DNA from: Desulfarculales bacterium UBA702
Lineage (GTDB): Bacteria; Desulfobacterota; Syntrophobacteria; Syntrophobacterales; Syntrophobacteraceae
Length of the DNA: 52,294 bases
Direction: 5' to 3'
Assembly (NCBI GenBank): GCA_002298165.1
Contig: DBMI01000115.1
Location: 209,911-262,204 of the forward strand
Part shown: positions 44,565 to 52,292 of the stretch, piece after piece
Numbering within the stretch: the stretch's first letter is position 1
Layout of the letters: each line of letters begins with the position of its first letter
Position numbers and translations under genes: made by a program
The notes under the pieces: generated by a model
Told to the model about the DNA's origin: nothing
Seen by the model: the letters and a program-made list of their open reading frames with translations, nothing else
Databases searched by the model: none

Positions 44565-44652
44565 TACATCAACACATCGTATTTGGCAATCAAAACTGCC
44601 GCACAACGTCTATGTTACCGCTGTTATTGTCATTTATCAGATTGCCGGCCGT

Positions 44653-44667
44653 TGGCACGAGCCTTGC
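44653..44667 (+). promoter_or_regulatory. sigma-54 (-24/-12) promoter of the tusA-hdr operon
   Basis: TGGCACGAGCCTTGC matches the consensus TGGCAC-N5-TTGC exactly. It lies 50 bases before the tusA start. The transcript would begin around 44679. Confidence 0.85.
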
Positions 44668-44716
44668 CTATTTAACACCCCTGTATGGAAATCAGCCGAA
44701 TCAAAAGGAGAAACAT

Positions 44717-44968
44717 ATGTCGATGGATCTTAATACAATCAAGGCCGCGAATTCAGTCGATGCACGAGGGTGTGCCTGTCCTGGACCTCTCCTCGAAGCC
44801 AAAAAAGGAATCGCAAAAGTAAAGATTGGAGAAGTCCTGGAAATTCTTTCGAATGATTCGGGAACCAGAAGCGATCTTCCCATCTGGGCGGCAAAGGTCG
44901 GACATGAATACCTGGGACACCTCAGCCATGACGGCTATGACAAGCTTTTCATCCTGAGGAAAAAGTAA
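44717..44968 (+). CDS. tusA: TusA-family sulfur carrier protein
   Basis: An 83-residue TusA (SirA-like) protein; the ATG at 44717 follows AAAGGAG. The signature VDARGCACPGPLLEAKKGI includes the persulfide cysteine Cys21 (CPGP) and a second Cys19. TusA carries sulfur as a cysteine persulfide between enzymes. Its position as first gene of an operon with DsrE proteins and Hdr subunits implies it delivers sulfane sulfur to, or receives it from, that complex. Confidence 0.92.
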   Translation: MSMDLNTIKAANSVDARGCACPGPLLEAKKGIAKVKIGEVLEILSNDSGTRSDLPIWAAKVGHEYLGHLSHDGYDKLFILRKK

Positions 44969-44985
44969 ATCGCAAGGGGTCTTTG

Positions 44986-45426
44986 ATGCTGGCGACGCAA
45001 AAGGCGGGGAAGATTTTGATTCTTGCCACCGAAAGCTGTGCCTATCCGGGCGCCAATGCAGTCGGGCAGGCCCATTCGAGCTATCCGGAAAATGTATTTA
45101 TCCTCAGGACGAGAGCCCCGGTTCTGTTTCCCGAACGATTCTACATTGAGTGTTTCGAGAAGGGCATCTCGGGGATAATCATCATGTCCTGCGGCGTGGA
45201 ATGTCCCTACCACGGAGCATATGAAGTTCTTGCCCGAAGAATCGATCGCGTTTTCGAAATGATGAGAAAAAGGGGCTTGGATCCCACAAGGCTTAGGCTA
45301 ACGGCCATTTGCACGGTTTGCACGAGGGCCTTTTTAAAAGAGGTCCAGCAGATGAACGAGATCGTCACGAAACTCGGACCTCCCGCAGCGGAACGCACTG
45401 ACACCCCGCCAGCCGAAGCGAGTTGA
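44986..45426 (+). CDS. FlpD/MvhD-like hydrogenase iron-sulfur subunit
   Basis: A 146-residue protein of the MvhD/FlpD family, which passes electrons between a hydrogenase or dehydrogenase and HdrA. The frame SYPENVFILRTRAPVLFPERF and the C-terminal GLDPTRLRLT are recognisable. MvhD normally has five conserved cysteines; here the first CxxC is reduced to ESCAYPGAN and the cysteine in the second block is lost. A CTVC pair appears near the C-terminus instead. The [2Fe-2S] site may be altered or absent. It starts 17 bases after tusA and its stop overlaps a possible TTG start of the next gene. Confidence 0.8.
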   Translation: MLATQKAGKILILATESCAYPGANAVGQAHSSYPENVFILRTRAPVLFPERFYIECFEKGISGIIIMSCGVECPYHGAYEVLARRIDRVFEMMRKRGLDPTRLRLTAICTVCTRAFLKEVQQMNEIVTKLGPPAAERTDTPPAEAS

Positions 45427-45431
45427 GCCAG

Positions 45432-46742
45432 ATGAACGCCGAGAAAAGCACGATGCAGATTTTTAAATTCGATGCGATTGTGATCGGAGGCGGTATTGCC
45501 GGCCTTCAGAGCTCACTGGACCTGGCTGACCAGGGCTTCAAAGTGGCGGTTGTGGAAAGGGATGCCACGATAGGAGGCAAGATGATCCGCCTCTCAAAGG
45601 TCTTCCCGACTCTTGATTGTTCAAGCTGCATCACTACCCCCAAAATGGCCGCGGCGGCACACCACGAAAATATCACCATCTTCACCTTCTGCGAACTGGA
45701 GTCGATTGAGCGAAACACTGATAACCACTTTGTAGTCCGCATCACGCAAAAGCCAAGATATGTGGATCAGGACAAGTGCATCGGCTGCAGAAAATGCGAA
45801 TACGTCTGCCCTATCTACCTGCCCGATTCCGAACAGGGCGGCTTTTCAGCCCGCAAGGCAATTTATGTCCCCTTTTCCAATGCAGTTCCTCAAATTGCGC
45901 TTCGCGATCCGGAAAATTGCCTGCTGTGCGGAAAATGCGAAAAAGTCTGTCCCACACGGGCCGTGGACTTCTTCCAGGAACCCGAGGAGTTCATCGTGGA
46001 ATCAAGGGCGGCAATCCTCGCAACCGGCTTTGAAATGATGCCGCTGGAAAAAAATGTGCAATACGGCTCTGGCCAGATCCCCGATGTCATCACAGCCCTC
46101 CAGATGGAGAGGCTGCTGGCTCCTCACGGCCCCTACAACCGGGTCCTGCGGCCCTCCGACGGCATGGAGCCGGAATCGGTGGCATTCATCCAATGCGCGG
46201 GTTCAAGGGATAAGAGCCTTGGCCTTTCCTACTGCTCACGAGTTTGCTGCATGTACTCGATAAAGCAGGCCATGCTTCTTTCGGGGGCGCTCCCGCTAGC
46301 GGACATAACCGTCTACTACATGGATATTCGCGCATATGGAAAAGGCTACGAGCAGTTTTTTCAGAATTCAGCCGCGATGGGCGTCCAGTTTGTCAAAGGA
46401 AAGGTGGCCTTCCTGAACGGGAGCGATGGCGGAAAAGTCAAGCTGCGCTATGAATCACAGGAAAAAGACGGTGGTGTACAAACGGCGGAACACGATCTGG
46501 TCGTTCTGTCTCTAGGCCTGCTTCCCGGATGGAACCCCGATGGCAAATGCGGAGTGTCGCCGGCATCGGATGGCTTCATTAGTACTGTTCTGCCCAAGAG
46601 CGCACCAGCCCTCACCGATATGGAAGGTCTTTTTGTTGCCGGGGCGGCTTCGGGTCCAAAAGACATAGTCGATACCATAGTCGAAGCTGGAGCGGCAGCC
46701 ATGGAGGCTTCCAATTACCTTGGTCGGACCGGGAGATCGTGA
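45432..46742 (+). CDS. hdrA: HdrA-like flavoprotein, first copy
   Basis: About 436 residues, short for HdrA (about 650). The FAD motif is IGGGIAGLQSSLDLADQG near residue 18-35. FPTLDCSSCITTPKM with two cysteines is typical of HdrA. Two [4Fe-4S] motifs follow, CIGCRKCEYVCP near 116-127 and CLLCGKCEKVCP near 163-174. In Hdr complexes HdrA holds the FAD that can bifurcate electrons. A second HdrA-like protein follows, so the pair may act as a two-part HdrA. The start could be a TTG at 45423. It is not QmoA, which has a different cysteine pattern around LCPPTCG. Confidence 0.88.
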   Translation: MNAEKSTMQIFKFDAIVIGGGIAGLQSSLDLADQGFKVAVVERDATIGGKMIRLSKVFPTLDCSSCITTPKMAAAAHHENITIFTFCELESIERNTDNHFVVRITQKPRYVDQDKCIGCRKCEYVCPIYLPDSEQGGFSARKAIYVPFSNAVPQIALRDPENCLLCGKCEKVCPTRAVDFFQEPEEFIVESRAAILATGFEMMPLEKNVQYGSGQIPDVITALQMERLLAPHGPYNRVLRPSDGMEPESVAFIQCAGSRDKSLGLSYCSRVCCMYSIKQAMLLSGALPLADITVYYMDIRAYGKGYEQFFQNSAAMGVQFVKGKVAFLNGSDGGKVKLRYESQEKDGGVQTAEHDLVVLSLGLLPGWNPDGKCGVSPASDGFISTVLPKSAPALTDMEGLFVAGAASGPKDIVDTIVEAGAAAMEASNYLGRTGRS

Positions 46743-48625
46743 TGAAAAGAGTGACGAAAGTCGTCTCATCCGATTCAAGGGTGGGCGTTTATATCTGCCA
46801 CTGCGGAGGAAATATTTCCGACCATGTGGATGTGAATGCAGTCTGCGAGAAGATCTCGAATTTAGACGGTGTGCGGACGGCTAAAACAAATTCCTTCATG
46901 TGTTCCGATCCCGGGCAGGAGATGATTATCGAGGACCTGCGCAGCGGGGAGATCGACCGAGTAGTAGTAGCCTCATGCGCCCCCAGCCTCCATGAAGCCA
47001 CATTCCGAAATGCCCTCTCCAGGGCAGGCGTAAACCCTTACCTCTATGAACATGCAAATATTCGGGAACAGGTAAGCTGGGTTCATCATGGCGAAGCGGC
47101 CACCCTGAAGGCGGAGCGACTGATCGCTGCGGCGGTCGCAAAAGCACGGCTATTGAAGCCACTCGATCCAATAAGAATAGAGGCTAAAAGACATGCCACC
47201 ATTATCGGCGGAGGCATTGCGGGTCTAAAGGCAGCGAAGGACCTTTCGTCGCGAGGTATAGAGGTCGTCCTTATTGAAAAATCCCCCTTTCTCGGGGGAT
47301 GGACGGCAATGCTGGATACCCTGGCGCCAACCGGCGAGAAGGCAGCCGATCTGGTCTCGAGCCTGGCCCGCGAGGTTTTGGAACACCCTCTGGTTACGAT
47401 CCACTCATGCTCGCAGGTGACGGGATTCGAAGGATCTGTAGGCAGCTTCAGGCTGGAGGTGCAAAAGGGGCCTTCCGACTCAGGCGTGCCGCCTGTGAAG
47501 GATCGAGGCATATTCATACCTTTCCGGGGTTATCTGCCTGAAGAGGATGAGCAGCCGTGCAAAGCCTTCGTTGTCGAGACCGGGGTCATCGTAATAGCCA
47601 CCGGATTTAAACCCTACCATCCCAAAAATGGAGAATACGGATTCGCGGAATTCGAGGAAGTTGTAACCCTTCCGCGGTTTATCAGGATGCTTGCCGAAAG
47701 AGATGCCGGTGAAGGCCCCCTCAGCATAGGCGGCAAGGAGATCAAAAACATTGCGATGATTCATTGTGTCGGGAGCAGACACATACCGGGGATTCACGAA
47801 GAAGATGAATCGGGCAAATTAAATGAGCACTGTTCAAGGAATTGCTGCAGTGCAACATTGCACGCGGCAAGGCTTGTTCGCGACAGATTTCCTGGAACAC
47901 ACGTTTTCGAATTCTACCGCGACATCCGCACCTATGGCCGGTTTCAGGAAGATCTCTATTCAAAGGCATCAGAGAGCAATGTAATTTTCCTGCGCTTCGA
48001 GCCTGAGAGCCCGCCGGTTGTCTCAAGGAATCCAAGAGCGGATGGCTCTTCCCTCAAAGTAGCCGTAAACGACACCCTCACTTTCGGAGAACGAGTTGAA
48101 GTGCCCGCCGATCTCGTGGTGCTCTCCGTCGGCATGCAACCGTCCGATGTCTCGGATTTAATTGAGATGATGAAGCTTCCGGTGGGGGCCGATGGGTTCC
48201 TCCAGGAAATTCACCCCAAGCTGCGCCCGGTGGAATTGTCCGTTGCGGGAATTGTGCTCGCCGGGACCTGCCAGGCACCAATGGACACAGGTGAAGCGTC
48301 CGCGGCCGGATCGGCCGCCGCAGTCAAGGCATCGGCAATTCTCGCCAAAGGGTATGTGGAACTAGACCCCTTTATCGCCGAAGTGGATCTGGAAAAATGC
48401 AGGGGAAACGGGGAGTGCGTCAAAGCCTGTTTGCGCCAGGGCGCGCTTTATCTAAAAGATTTCGACCTCCACGGGGAAAAAGTTCGCAAGGCGCAGGTTG
48501 ATCCCGTCCTGTGCACCGGCTGCGGTGCCTGCGTTGCGGTTTGCCCCGAGAACGCCGTCGATATCAGGGGATGGACGATCAGCCAGTATGAGGCCATGGT
48601 TGAGGCAATCGCCCGCGAAAGCTGA
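46742..48625 (+). CDS. hdrA: HdrA-like flavoprotein, second copy
   Basis: A 627-residue HdrA-like protein of near full length; the ATG at 46742 overlaps the previous stop (a GTG lies one codon earlier). The N-terminal VYICHCGGNISDHV has the CxC block, the FAD motif IIGGGIAGLKAAKDLSSRG is near residue 153-171, and a C-terminal ferredoxin has two cluster motifs. The first of these (CRGNGECVKAC) lacks one expected cysteine (Asn in its place); the second (CTGCGACVAVCPENAV) is intact. The two HdrA-like proteins probably form the flavin core of the complex. Confidence 0.9.
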   Translation: MKRVTKVVSSDSRVGVYICHCGGNISDHVDVNAVCEKISNLDGVRTAKTNSFMCSDPGQEMIIEDLRSGEIDRVVVASCAPSLHEATFRNALSRAGVNPYLYEHANIREQVSWVHHGEAATLKAERLIAAAVAKARLLKPLDPIRIEAKRHATIIGGGIAGLKAAKDLSSRGIEVVLIEKSPFLGGWTAMLDTLAPTGEKAADLVSSLAREVLEHPLVTIHSCSQVTGFEGSVGSFRLEVQKGPSDSGVPPVKDRGIFIPFRGYLPEEDEQPCKAFVVETGVIVIATGFKPYHPKNGEYGFAEFEEVVTLPRFIRMLAERDAGEGPLSIGGKEIKNIAMIHCVGSRHIPGIHEEDESGKLNEHCSRNCCSATLHAARLVRDRFPGTHVFEFYRDIRTYGRFQEDLYSKASESNVIFLRFEPESPPVVSRNPRADGSSLKVAVNDTLTFGERVEVPADLVVLSVGMQPSDVSDLIEMMKLPVGADGFLQEIHPKLRPVELSVAGIVLAGTCQAPMDTGEASAAGSAAAVKASAILAKGYVELDPFIAEVDLEKCRGNGECVKACLRQGALYLKDFDLHGEKVRKAQVDPVLCTGCGACVAVCPENAVDIRGWTISQYEAMVEAIARES

Positions 48626-48661
48626 TTACCCCAAAGCAGAAAGCGTCAAAGGACTACAGCA

Positions 48662-49006
48662 ATGAACCATACATGCCACTGCCATAAGGCTGAAAAGAAA
48701 TCGCTAAAGCGCCTTCGCGAGGCTCGCAAGAACTCCATCCTGGAACTCACACGCATGGTGAAGGAACAAAAAAAGATAGTAGCGGCCATCATGGAGCAGC
48801 TTGCTCAAGGTCCCGCAACAGTTCCTGAAATCGCATCCGCACTTCGCTTGCCGGCATCGAAGGTCCTATGGTTCATAGCAGCCCTGAAAAAGTATGGCGA
48901 AGTGGCTGAAGGAGAAAAGGAGGGGGGATATTTTCGCTACGAACCGGCGGCCGCAAAGGCAATGTCCGGGCCGGAGTCAAAAAAGGATGAAAATGGACCT
49001 GATTGA
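48662..49006 (+). CDS. winged-helix-like protein within the hdr operon
   Basis: A 114-residue protein. The N-terminus MNHTCHCHKAEKK has a CHCH motif, followed by a charged helix and a winged-helix-like fold (AQGPATVPEIASALRLPASKVLWFIAALKKYG, with a YFRYEP wing). It overlaps the hdrC start by 14 bases, so its synthesis is coupled to the complex. Whether it binds DNA or acts as an assembly or adaptor subunit is unknown. I do not recognise a named family. Confidence 0.75.
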   Translation: MNHTCHCHKAEKKSLKRLREARKNSILELTRMVKEQKKIVAAIMEQLAQGPATVPEIASALRLPASKVLWFIAALKKYGEVAEGEKEGGYFRYEPAAAKAMSGPESKKDENGPD

Positions 49007-49304
49007 TCCTGAATTTCCTAAAACACTAGAACGCTTCGGCGCAGGGTCGGCATTCGAGTGTTTCAATTGCGGCTCCTGCGTGGCTGTTTGCCCACTGGTC
49101 AGCGGACACTTCCCACGCAAGATGATCCGCTATGCCCAGCTTGGGGCAACAGAAAAAATTCTCCGGGATGCAAAAGATCTCTGGAAGTGCCTCCATTGCG
49201 GTCTTTGCAGTCGAACCTGCCCAAGGGGGGCGGATCCCGGCGAACTGATCCTGTCGTTAAGGCGGTTTACCCTCGACCATTGGAAGAGGTGGCCCAATGT
49301 ATGA
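48993..49304 (+). CDS. hdrC: HdrC-like iron-sulfur subunit
   Basis: A 103-residue ferredoxin-like protein starting at the ATG at 48993 with AAAAGGA upstream (an alternative ATG lies two codons earlier). Two [4Fe-4S] motifs, CFNCGSCVAVCP and CLHCGLCSRTCP, are intact and in typical HdrC spacing. It passes electrons between HdrA and HdrB. It overlaps hdrB by 8 bases. Confidence 0.9.
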   Translation: MDLIDPEFPKTLERFGAGSAFECFNCGSCVAVCPLVSGHFPRKMIRYAQLGATEKILRDAKDLWKCLHCGLCSRTCPRGADPGELILSLRRFTLDHWKRWPNV

Positions 49305-50223
49305 TCCAAACAATATTATTCAGCTAATCGCATCCAATCTGAGGAAAACGGGAAATCCCTTCGGCGCATCCAACTCGGTTATCAATTCATGGTGGAAGAC
49401 GGTTCCTTTAAGGCGCCAAGGCGACGCGATGCTTTTTACGGGACTCATGTACCAGTCGATACCCTACATCGAAATGACCACGGAATGGCTCGCCCGCTAT
49501 GAAGATACAACTCTGGCCAGTTATTTCCGGTATGGGAAATTGACTCCCTCATTTCTAGTAAGCCTCGGGTTCAGGCTGCTGGTGCCCCAAATCCAAAAAA
49601 GAAGATTTAACGCCATCCTAAATTCCGTTTACCAGGTCCTTACGAATTCCAATACGGATTTCTGCTACCGGCCGGAGTTGGACTTCTACAGCGGCATCCT
49701 GCTCCATGACCTTGGCGATTCGGAAGGATTTGCGCGCCATGCTGCCTTTGTGGCCAAAACCCTGAAGGCGAACGGCATAAGAAAGCTCATCACCGTCGAT
49801 CCTCACACTACTTACGCCATGAAAGTTCTCTACCCGCGGGTCACGGGAGAGAGCTTCGAAGTGCGGACCTGGTTTGAATGCGTTGCCCCAAGCGGCAAAA
49901 GCTGTGCCGGGCGCGTAACTCTTCATGATCCATGTTTCTATGGCAGGTATCTGGGATTATCAGACCTTCCGTACAAGATTCTGGATGATCTGGGAGTCGA
50001 GTGTGTACGGATTAGAAACTCCGGTGAATTTACAAATTGCTGCGGCGGTCCCGCCGAGTCGGTTTCTCCAAAGCTTAACAGGGAAGTTCTTGACAGAAGG
50101 GTTGAAGAACTCAATTCCGCCAATGCGCCCGTGCTCGCAATGTGTCCTATATGCCTCGGAAATCTTCTTCGAGCAGGAATTCCCGCAGAAGATTTTTCGA
50201 CATTCGTGGAAAGATACGTCTAA
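49297..50223 (+). CDS. hdrB: HdrB-like protein with a single CCG domain
   Basis: A 308-residue HdrB-like protein. In HdrB two CCG domains each bind a noncubane [4Fe-4S] cluster. Here the C-terminal one is intact: Cys213 (HDPC), Cys248-Cys249 (TNCCGGPAES) and Cys283/Cys286 (MCPICLGNL). The N-terminal half keeps the shape but has lost its cysteines: GLMYQ, YSGILLHDLG and DPHTT stand where cysteines would be. The complex would therefore hold one noncubane cluster rather than two, unlike methanogen HdrB that reduces CoM-S-S-CoB. The substrate is likely a persulfide or similar sulfur compound rather than a heterodisulfide of the methanogen kind; this is inference. Confidence 0.88.
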   Translation: MYDPNNIIQLIASNLRKTGNPFGASNSVINSWWKTVPLRRQGDAMLFTGLMYQSIPYIEMTTEWLARYEDTTLASYFRYGKLTPSFLVSLGFRLLVPQIQKRRFNAILNSVYQVLTNSNTDFCYRPELDFYSGILLHDLGDSEGFARHAAFVAKTLKANGIRKLITVDPHTTYAMKVLYPRVTGESFEVRTWFECVAPSGKSCAGRVTLHDPCFYGRYLGLSDLPYKILDDLGVECVRIRNSGEFTNCCGGPAESVSPKLNREVLDRRVEELNSANAPVLAMCPICLGNLLRAGIPAEDFSTFVERYV

Positions 50224-50273
50224 TTTCCGCCGGACGGCTCCGGCCTCCGGCTAATCAGAAAGGGGATAACAAA

Positions 50274-50636
50274 ATGACAGAAAAAATTGTCTATATCGTA
50301 ACTCATGCCGGAGAAGATGCGGAAAGGGCCACCCTGCCCTTCATGCTTGCCACCGCCGCTCAGGCGATGGATGTGGAAGCGGTTGTGGCCCTTCAGGGCA
50401 CCGGGGTGTTTCTCGCAAAAAAGGGCTACCTCGACCACGTCCAGGGAGCGGGGCTCCCGGCTCTTAAAGACCTTGTACAAAGATTTCTCAGTGAAAACGG
50501 GAAGCTGATGGTCTGCGTACCCTGCATTAGAGAGCGCAAAATTGATGAATCCGACCTCATAGACGGAGCCAAGCCGGGAGCAGCCGCGGCATTGACCCAG
50601 GAAATCCTGAGCGCCAATTCGACTCTTGTCTACTAA
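50274..50636 (+). CDS. DsrE-family sulfur-transfer protein
   Basis: A 120-residue DsrE-like protein with the ATG at 50274 after AGGGGATAAC. A Rossmann-like core is followed by VCVPCIRERKI, with Cys81 and Cys84, where the persulfide cysteine of DsrE family members lies. It probably carries sulfane sulfur and works with TusA and the DsrE2-like protein next door. No dsrAB genes are in the window. Confidence 0.85.
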   Translation: MTEKIVYIVTHAGEDAERATLPFMLATAAQAMDVEAVVALQGTGVFLAKKGYLDHVQGAGLPALKDLVQRFLSENGKLMVCVPCIRERKIDESDLIDGAKPGAAAALTQEILSANSTLVY

Positions 50637-50684
50637 AACTAGGGATCGCCTAAATTTTACAGCTATTGCAGGAATAAAGAGCAA

Positions 50685-51188
50685 ATGGAAAATCCAAACC
50701 AGAAATCAGTGGAATTGATGGATAGCAAAACACTACTGCTTTTCTCCGACGACCTGGACAGGGCTCTCGCCGCGTTCGTTATCGCAAACGGCGCGGCTGC
50801 CATGGATAGTCAGGTAACCATATTCTTCGCATTTTGGGGCCTGAATGTTTTGCGAAAACAGGAAGGGTCGGCTGTGCGGAAGGACCTGCTCTCCAAAATG
50901 TTTGGATGGATGATGCCCAGGGGAGCTGACCGGCTAAAGCTCTCGAAGATGCACATGTTCGGGATGGGCACATCAATGATGAAGTTCGTCATGAAGAAAA
51001 AGAACGTACAGGTTCTCGGCAATCTTATCTCCTCGGCCAGGCAGGCAGGAGTGAGGTTCGTGGCCTGTTCGATGTCAATGGACGTTATGGGGATCACGAA
51101 AGAAGAGCTGATGGACCATGTCGAAGTAGGAGGCGTGGCGACCTTTCTCGGGGCTGCGGATCAATCCAACATGACGCTTTTTATTTAA
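50685..51188 (+). CDS. DsrE2-like sulfur carrier
   Basis: A 167-residue protein of the DsrE2/DsrEFH-like family. The conserved RFVACSMSMDVMGITKEEL near residue 124-142 holds the likely persulfide cysteine Cys128. A hydrophobic stretch lies in the first half (VTIFFAFWGLNVL near 45-57). In sulfur-oxidising bacteria DsrE2 is encoded beside TusA and Hdr-like proteins and exchanges sulfur with TusA. It is the last gene of the operon, 48 bases after the DsrE gene. Confidence 0.88.
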   Translation: MENPNQKSVELMDSKTLLLFSDDLDRALAAFVIANGAAAMDSQVTIFFAFWGLNVLRKQEGSAVRKDLLSKMFGWMMPRGADRLKLSKMHMFGMGTSMMKFVMKKKNVQVLGNLISSARQAGVRFVACSMSMDVMGITKEELMDHVEVGGVATFLGAADQSNMTLFI

Positions 51189-51549
51189 CCGATCGGTCAC
51201 GGATGCCCGACCAAACGACTCCCAAATGCACCAGGTTAACTGTTGAACGCAACTCCGCATAGGTGGTATGGTTTCGAGGTTAGGGCTGTTGCTCAAACAG
51301 CGGAATCGAGATAGGGACAACGGAATTGAAGCGACGCTCCCCTCCCTTGGTGGGAGGGGCTTGGGGGAGGGGGTTGTAATTCTTAGATATTTTTTTGGCG
51401 CCCTCACCTAGCCCACCATTAACCCCGTCAAAGGGAAGGGAATTCCGATCTCAACTTGTTCGGGCAACAGCTTCTTCAGGGGGACTCCCAAATTCCTGGG
51501 CAGCTCACTCTTGAAATGCAGTGCATTGTTCATGGATCAGGAACGGCGT
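51189..51549. repeat. repeat-bearing intergenic region
   Basis: A hairpin CCCCTCCC (51339-51346), loop TTGGT, GGGAGGGG (51352-51359) lies at the centre, followed by more G-rich sequence. The flanks at about 51288-51312 and 51452-51474 share GCTGTTGC-like ends in inverted orientation, with a similar GAGAT/GGAAT order inside. This is the shape of a small MITE-like element. The same GCTGTTGCCCAAAC sequence recurs at 52271-52284. Confidence 0.55.
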
Positions 51550-52188
51550 ATGTTTGCATGGGCGGAGTATGTAAAGATCCTCGTTGCGGTGCTGGTTATT
51601 GTCAACCCGTTCGGTGCAATCCCTGCCTTTGTAAGCCTGGCAGGCTCCCAGCCTGAAGCAGAACGCAGGCGCACAGCCCAGATAACCGCGCTCTCCGTAG
51701 CGGTGGTTCTTATTATGGCCTGCCTTTTGGGCGAATCGCTGCTGCGTTTTTTCGGCATCAGTATGGCATCTTTCCGCGTCGGCGGCGGAATGCTTGTGAT
51801 GCTTCTCGCAATAACGATGTTCAATGCTCAGCTTAGCGGCAGCAAGCACACACCCGAAGAGGCAAAAGAGGCCGAGCACAAGGCCGATATTGCGGTGGTG
51901 CCTCTAGCTGTACCGCTTCTTTCGGGACCGGGTGCGATCAGCACGGTTATCATCTACGCAGACCAAGCCCCGGATTGGACTCACAAAGGCACGATACTCG
52001 GTATATGCCTGATTGTCGCCCTGGTGGTGTGGATCACTCTCCGGCTTGCCGTTCCAATTGGCGCGGCATTGGGGAAAACGGGCATTAACATTGTAACCCG
52101 CCTTATGGGCCTGATTTTGGCAGCTATTGCAGTGGAAATCATCGCGGGTGGTATCGGCAAACTCTTTCCCGGGCTGATTCAGAGGTAG
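51550..52188 (+). CDS. MarC-family integral membrane protein
   Basis: A 212-residue polytopic membrane protein of the MarC (UPF0056) family, of normal length. Signature segments are VIVNPFGAIPAFVSL near residue 13-27 and AVPLLSGPGAISTVIIY near 121-137. I choose the ATG at 51550 because it has AGGA 8 bases upstream. Earlier in-frame starts (51511, 51532) lack support. The function of MarC is not established; a role in antibiotic resistance was proposed and later withdrawn. Confidence 0.88.
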   Translation: MFAWAEYVKILVAVLVIVNPFGAIPAFVSLAGSQPEAERRRTAQITALSVAVVLIMACLLGESLLRFFGISMASFRVGGGMLVMLLAITMFNAQLSGSKHTPEEAKEAEHKADIAVVPLAVPLLSGPGAISTVIIYADQAPDWTHKGTILGICLIVALVVWITLRLAVPIGAALGKTGINIVTRLMGLILAAIAVEIIAGGIGKLFPGLIQR

Positions 52189-52257
52189 AGGCGCTTCTGC
52201 GCCCCATTGCATGATCCAACGGGACTTTGCCACAACCGATGAGAGCATATAGCGGGG

Positions 52258-52292
52258 GCAGCGGGTTTGGTGCTGTTGCCCAAACCCGCTGC
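52258..52292. repeat. 13-bp perfect inverted repeat at the window end
   Basis: GCAGCGGGTTTGG pairs with CCAAACCCGCTGC over a 9-base loop. It is the strongest hairpin by length near this edge. Its right arm shares sequence with the repeat region at 51189-51549, so it may belong to the same family. Confidence 0.65.

Noticed and set aside
45432..48625. QmoA/QmoB identity for the two HdrA-like proteins
   Set aside because: The first has the HdrA-type FPTLDCSSCITTPKM and not the LCPPTCG-type QmoA motif, and no QmoC membrane subunit or aprAB is nearby.
45432..48625. A selenocysteine in the HdrA proteins, as known in some HdrA
   Set aside because: Both frames are open with no in-frame TGA, so no recoding needs to be invoked.
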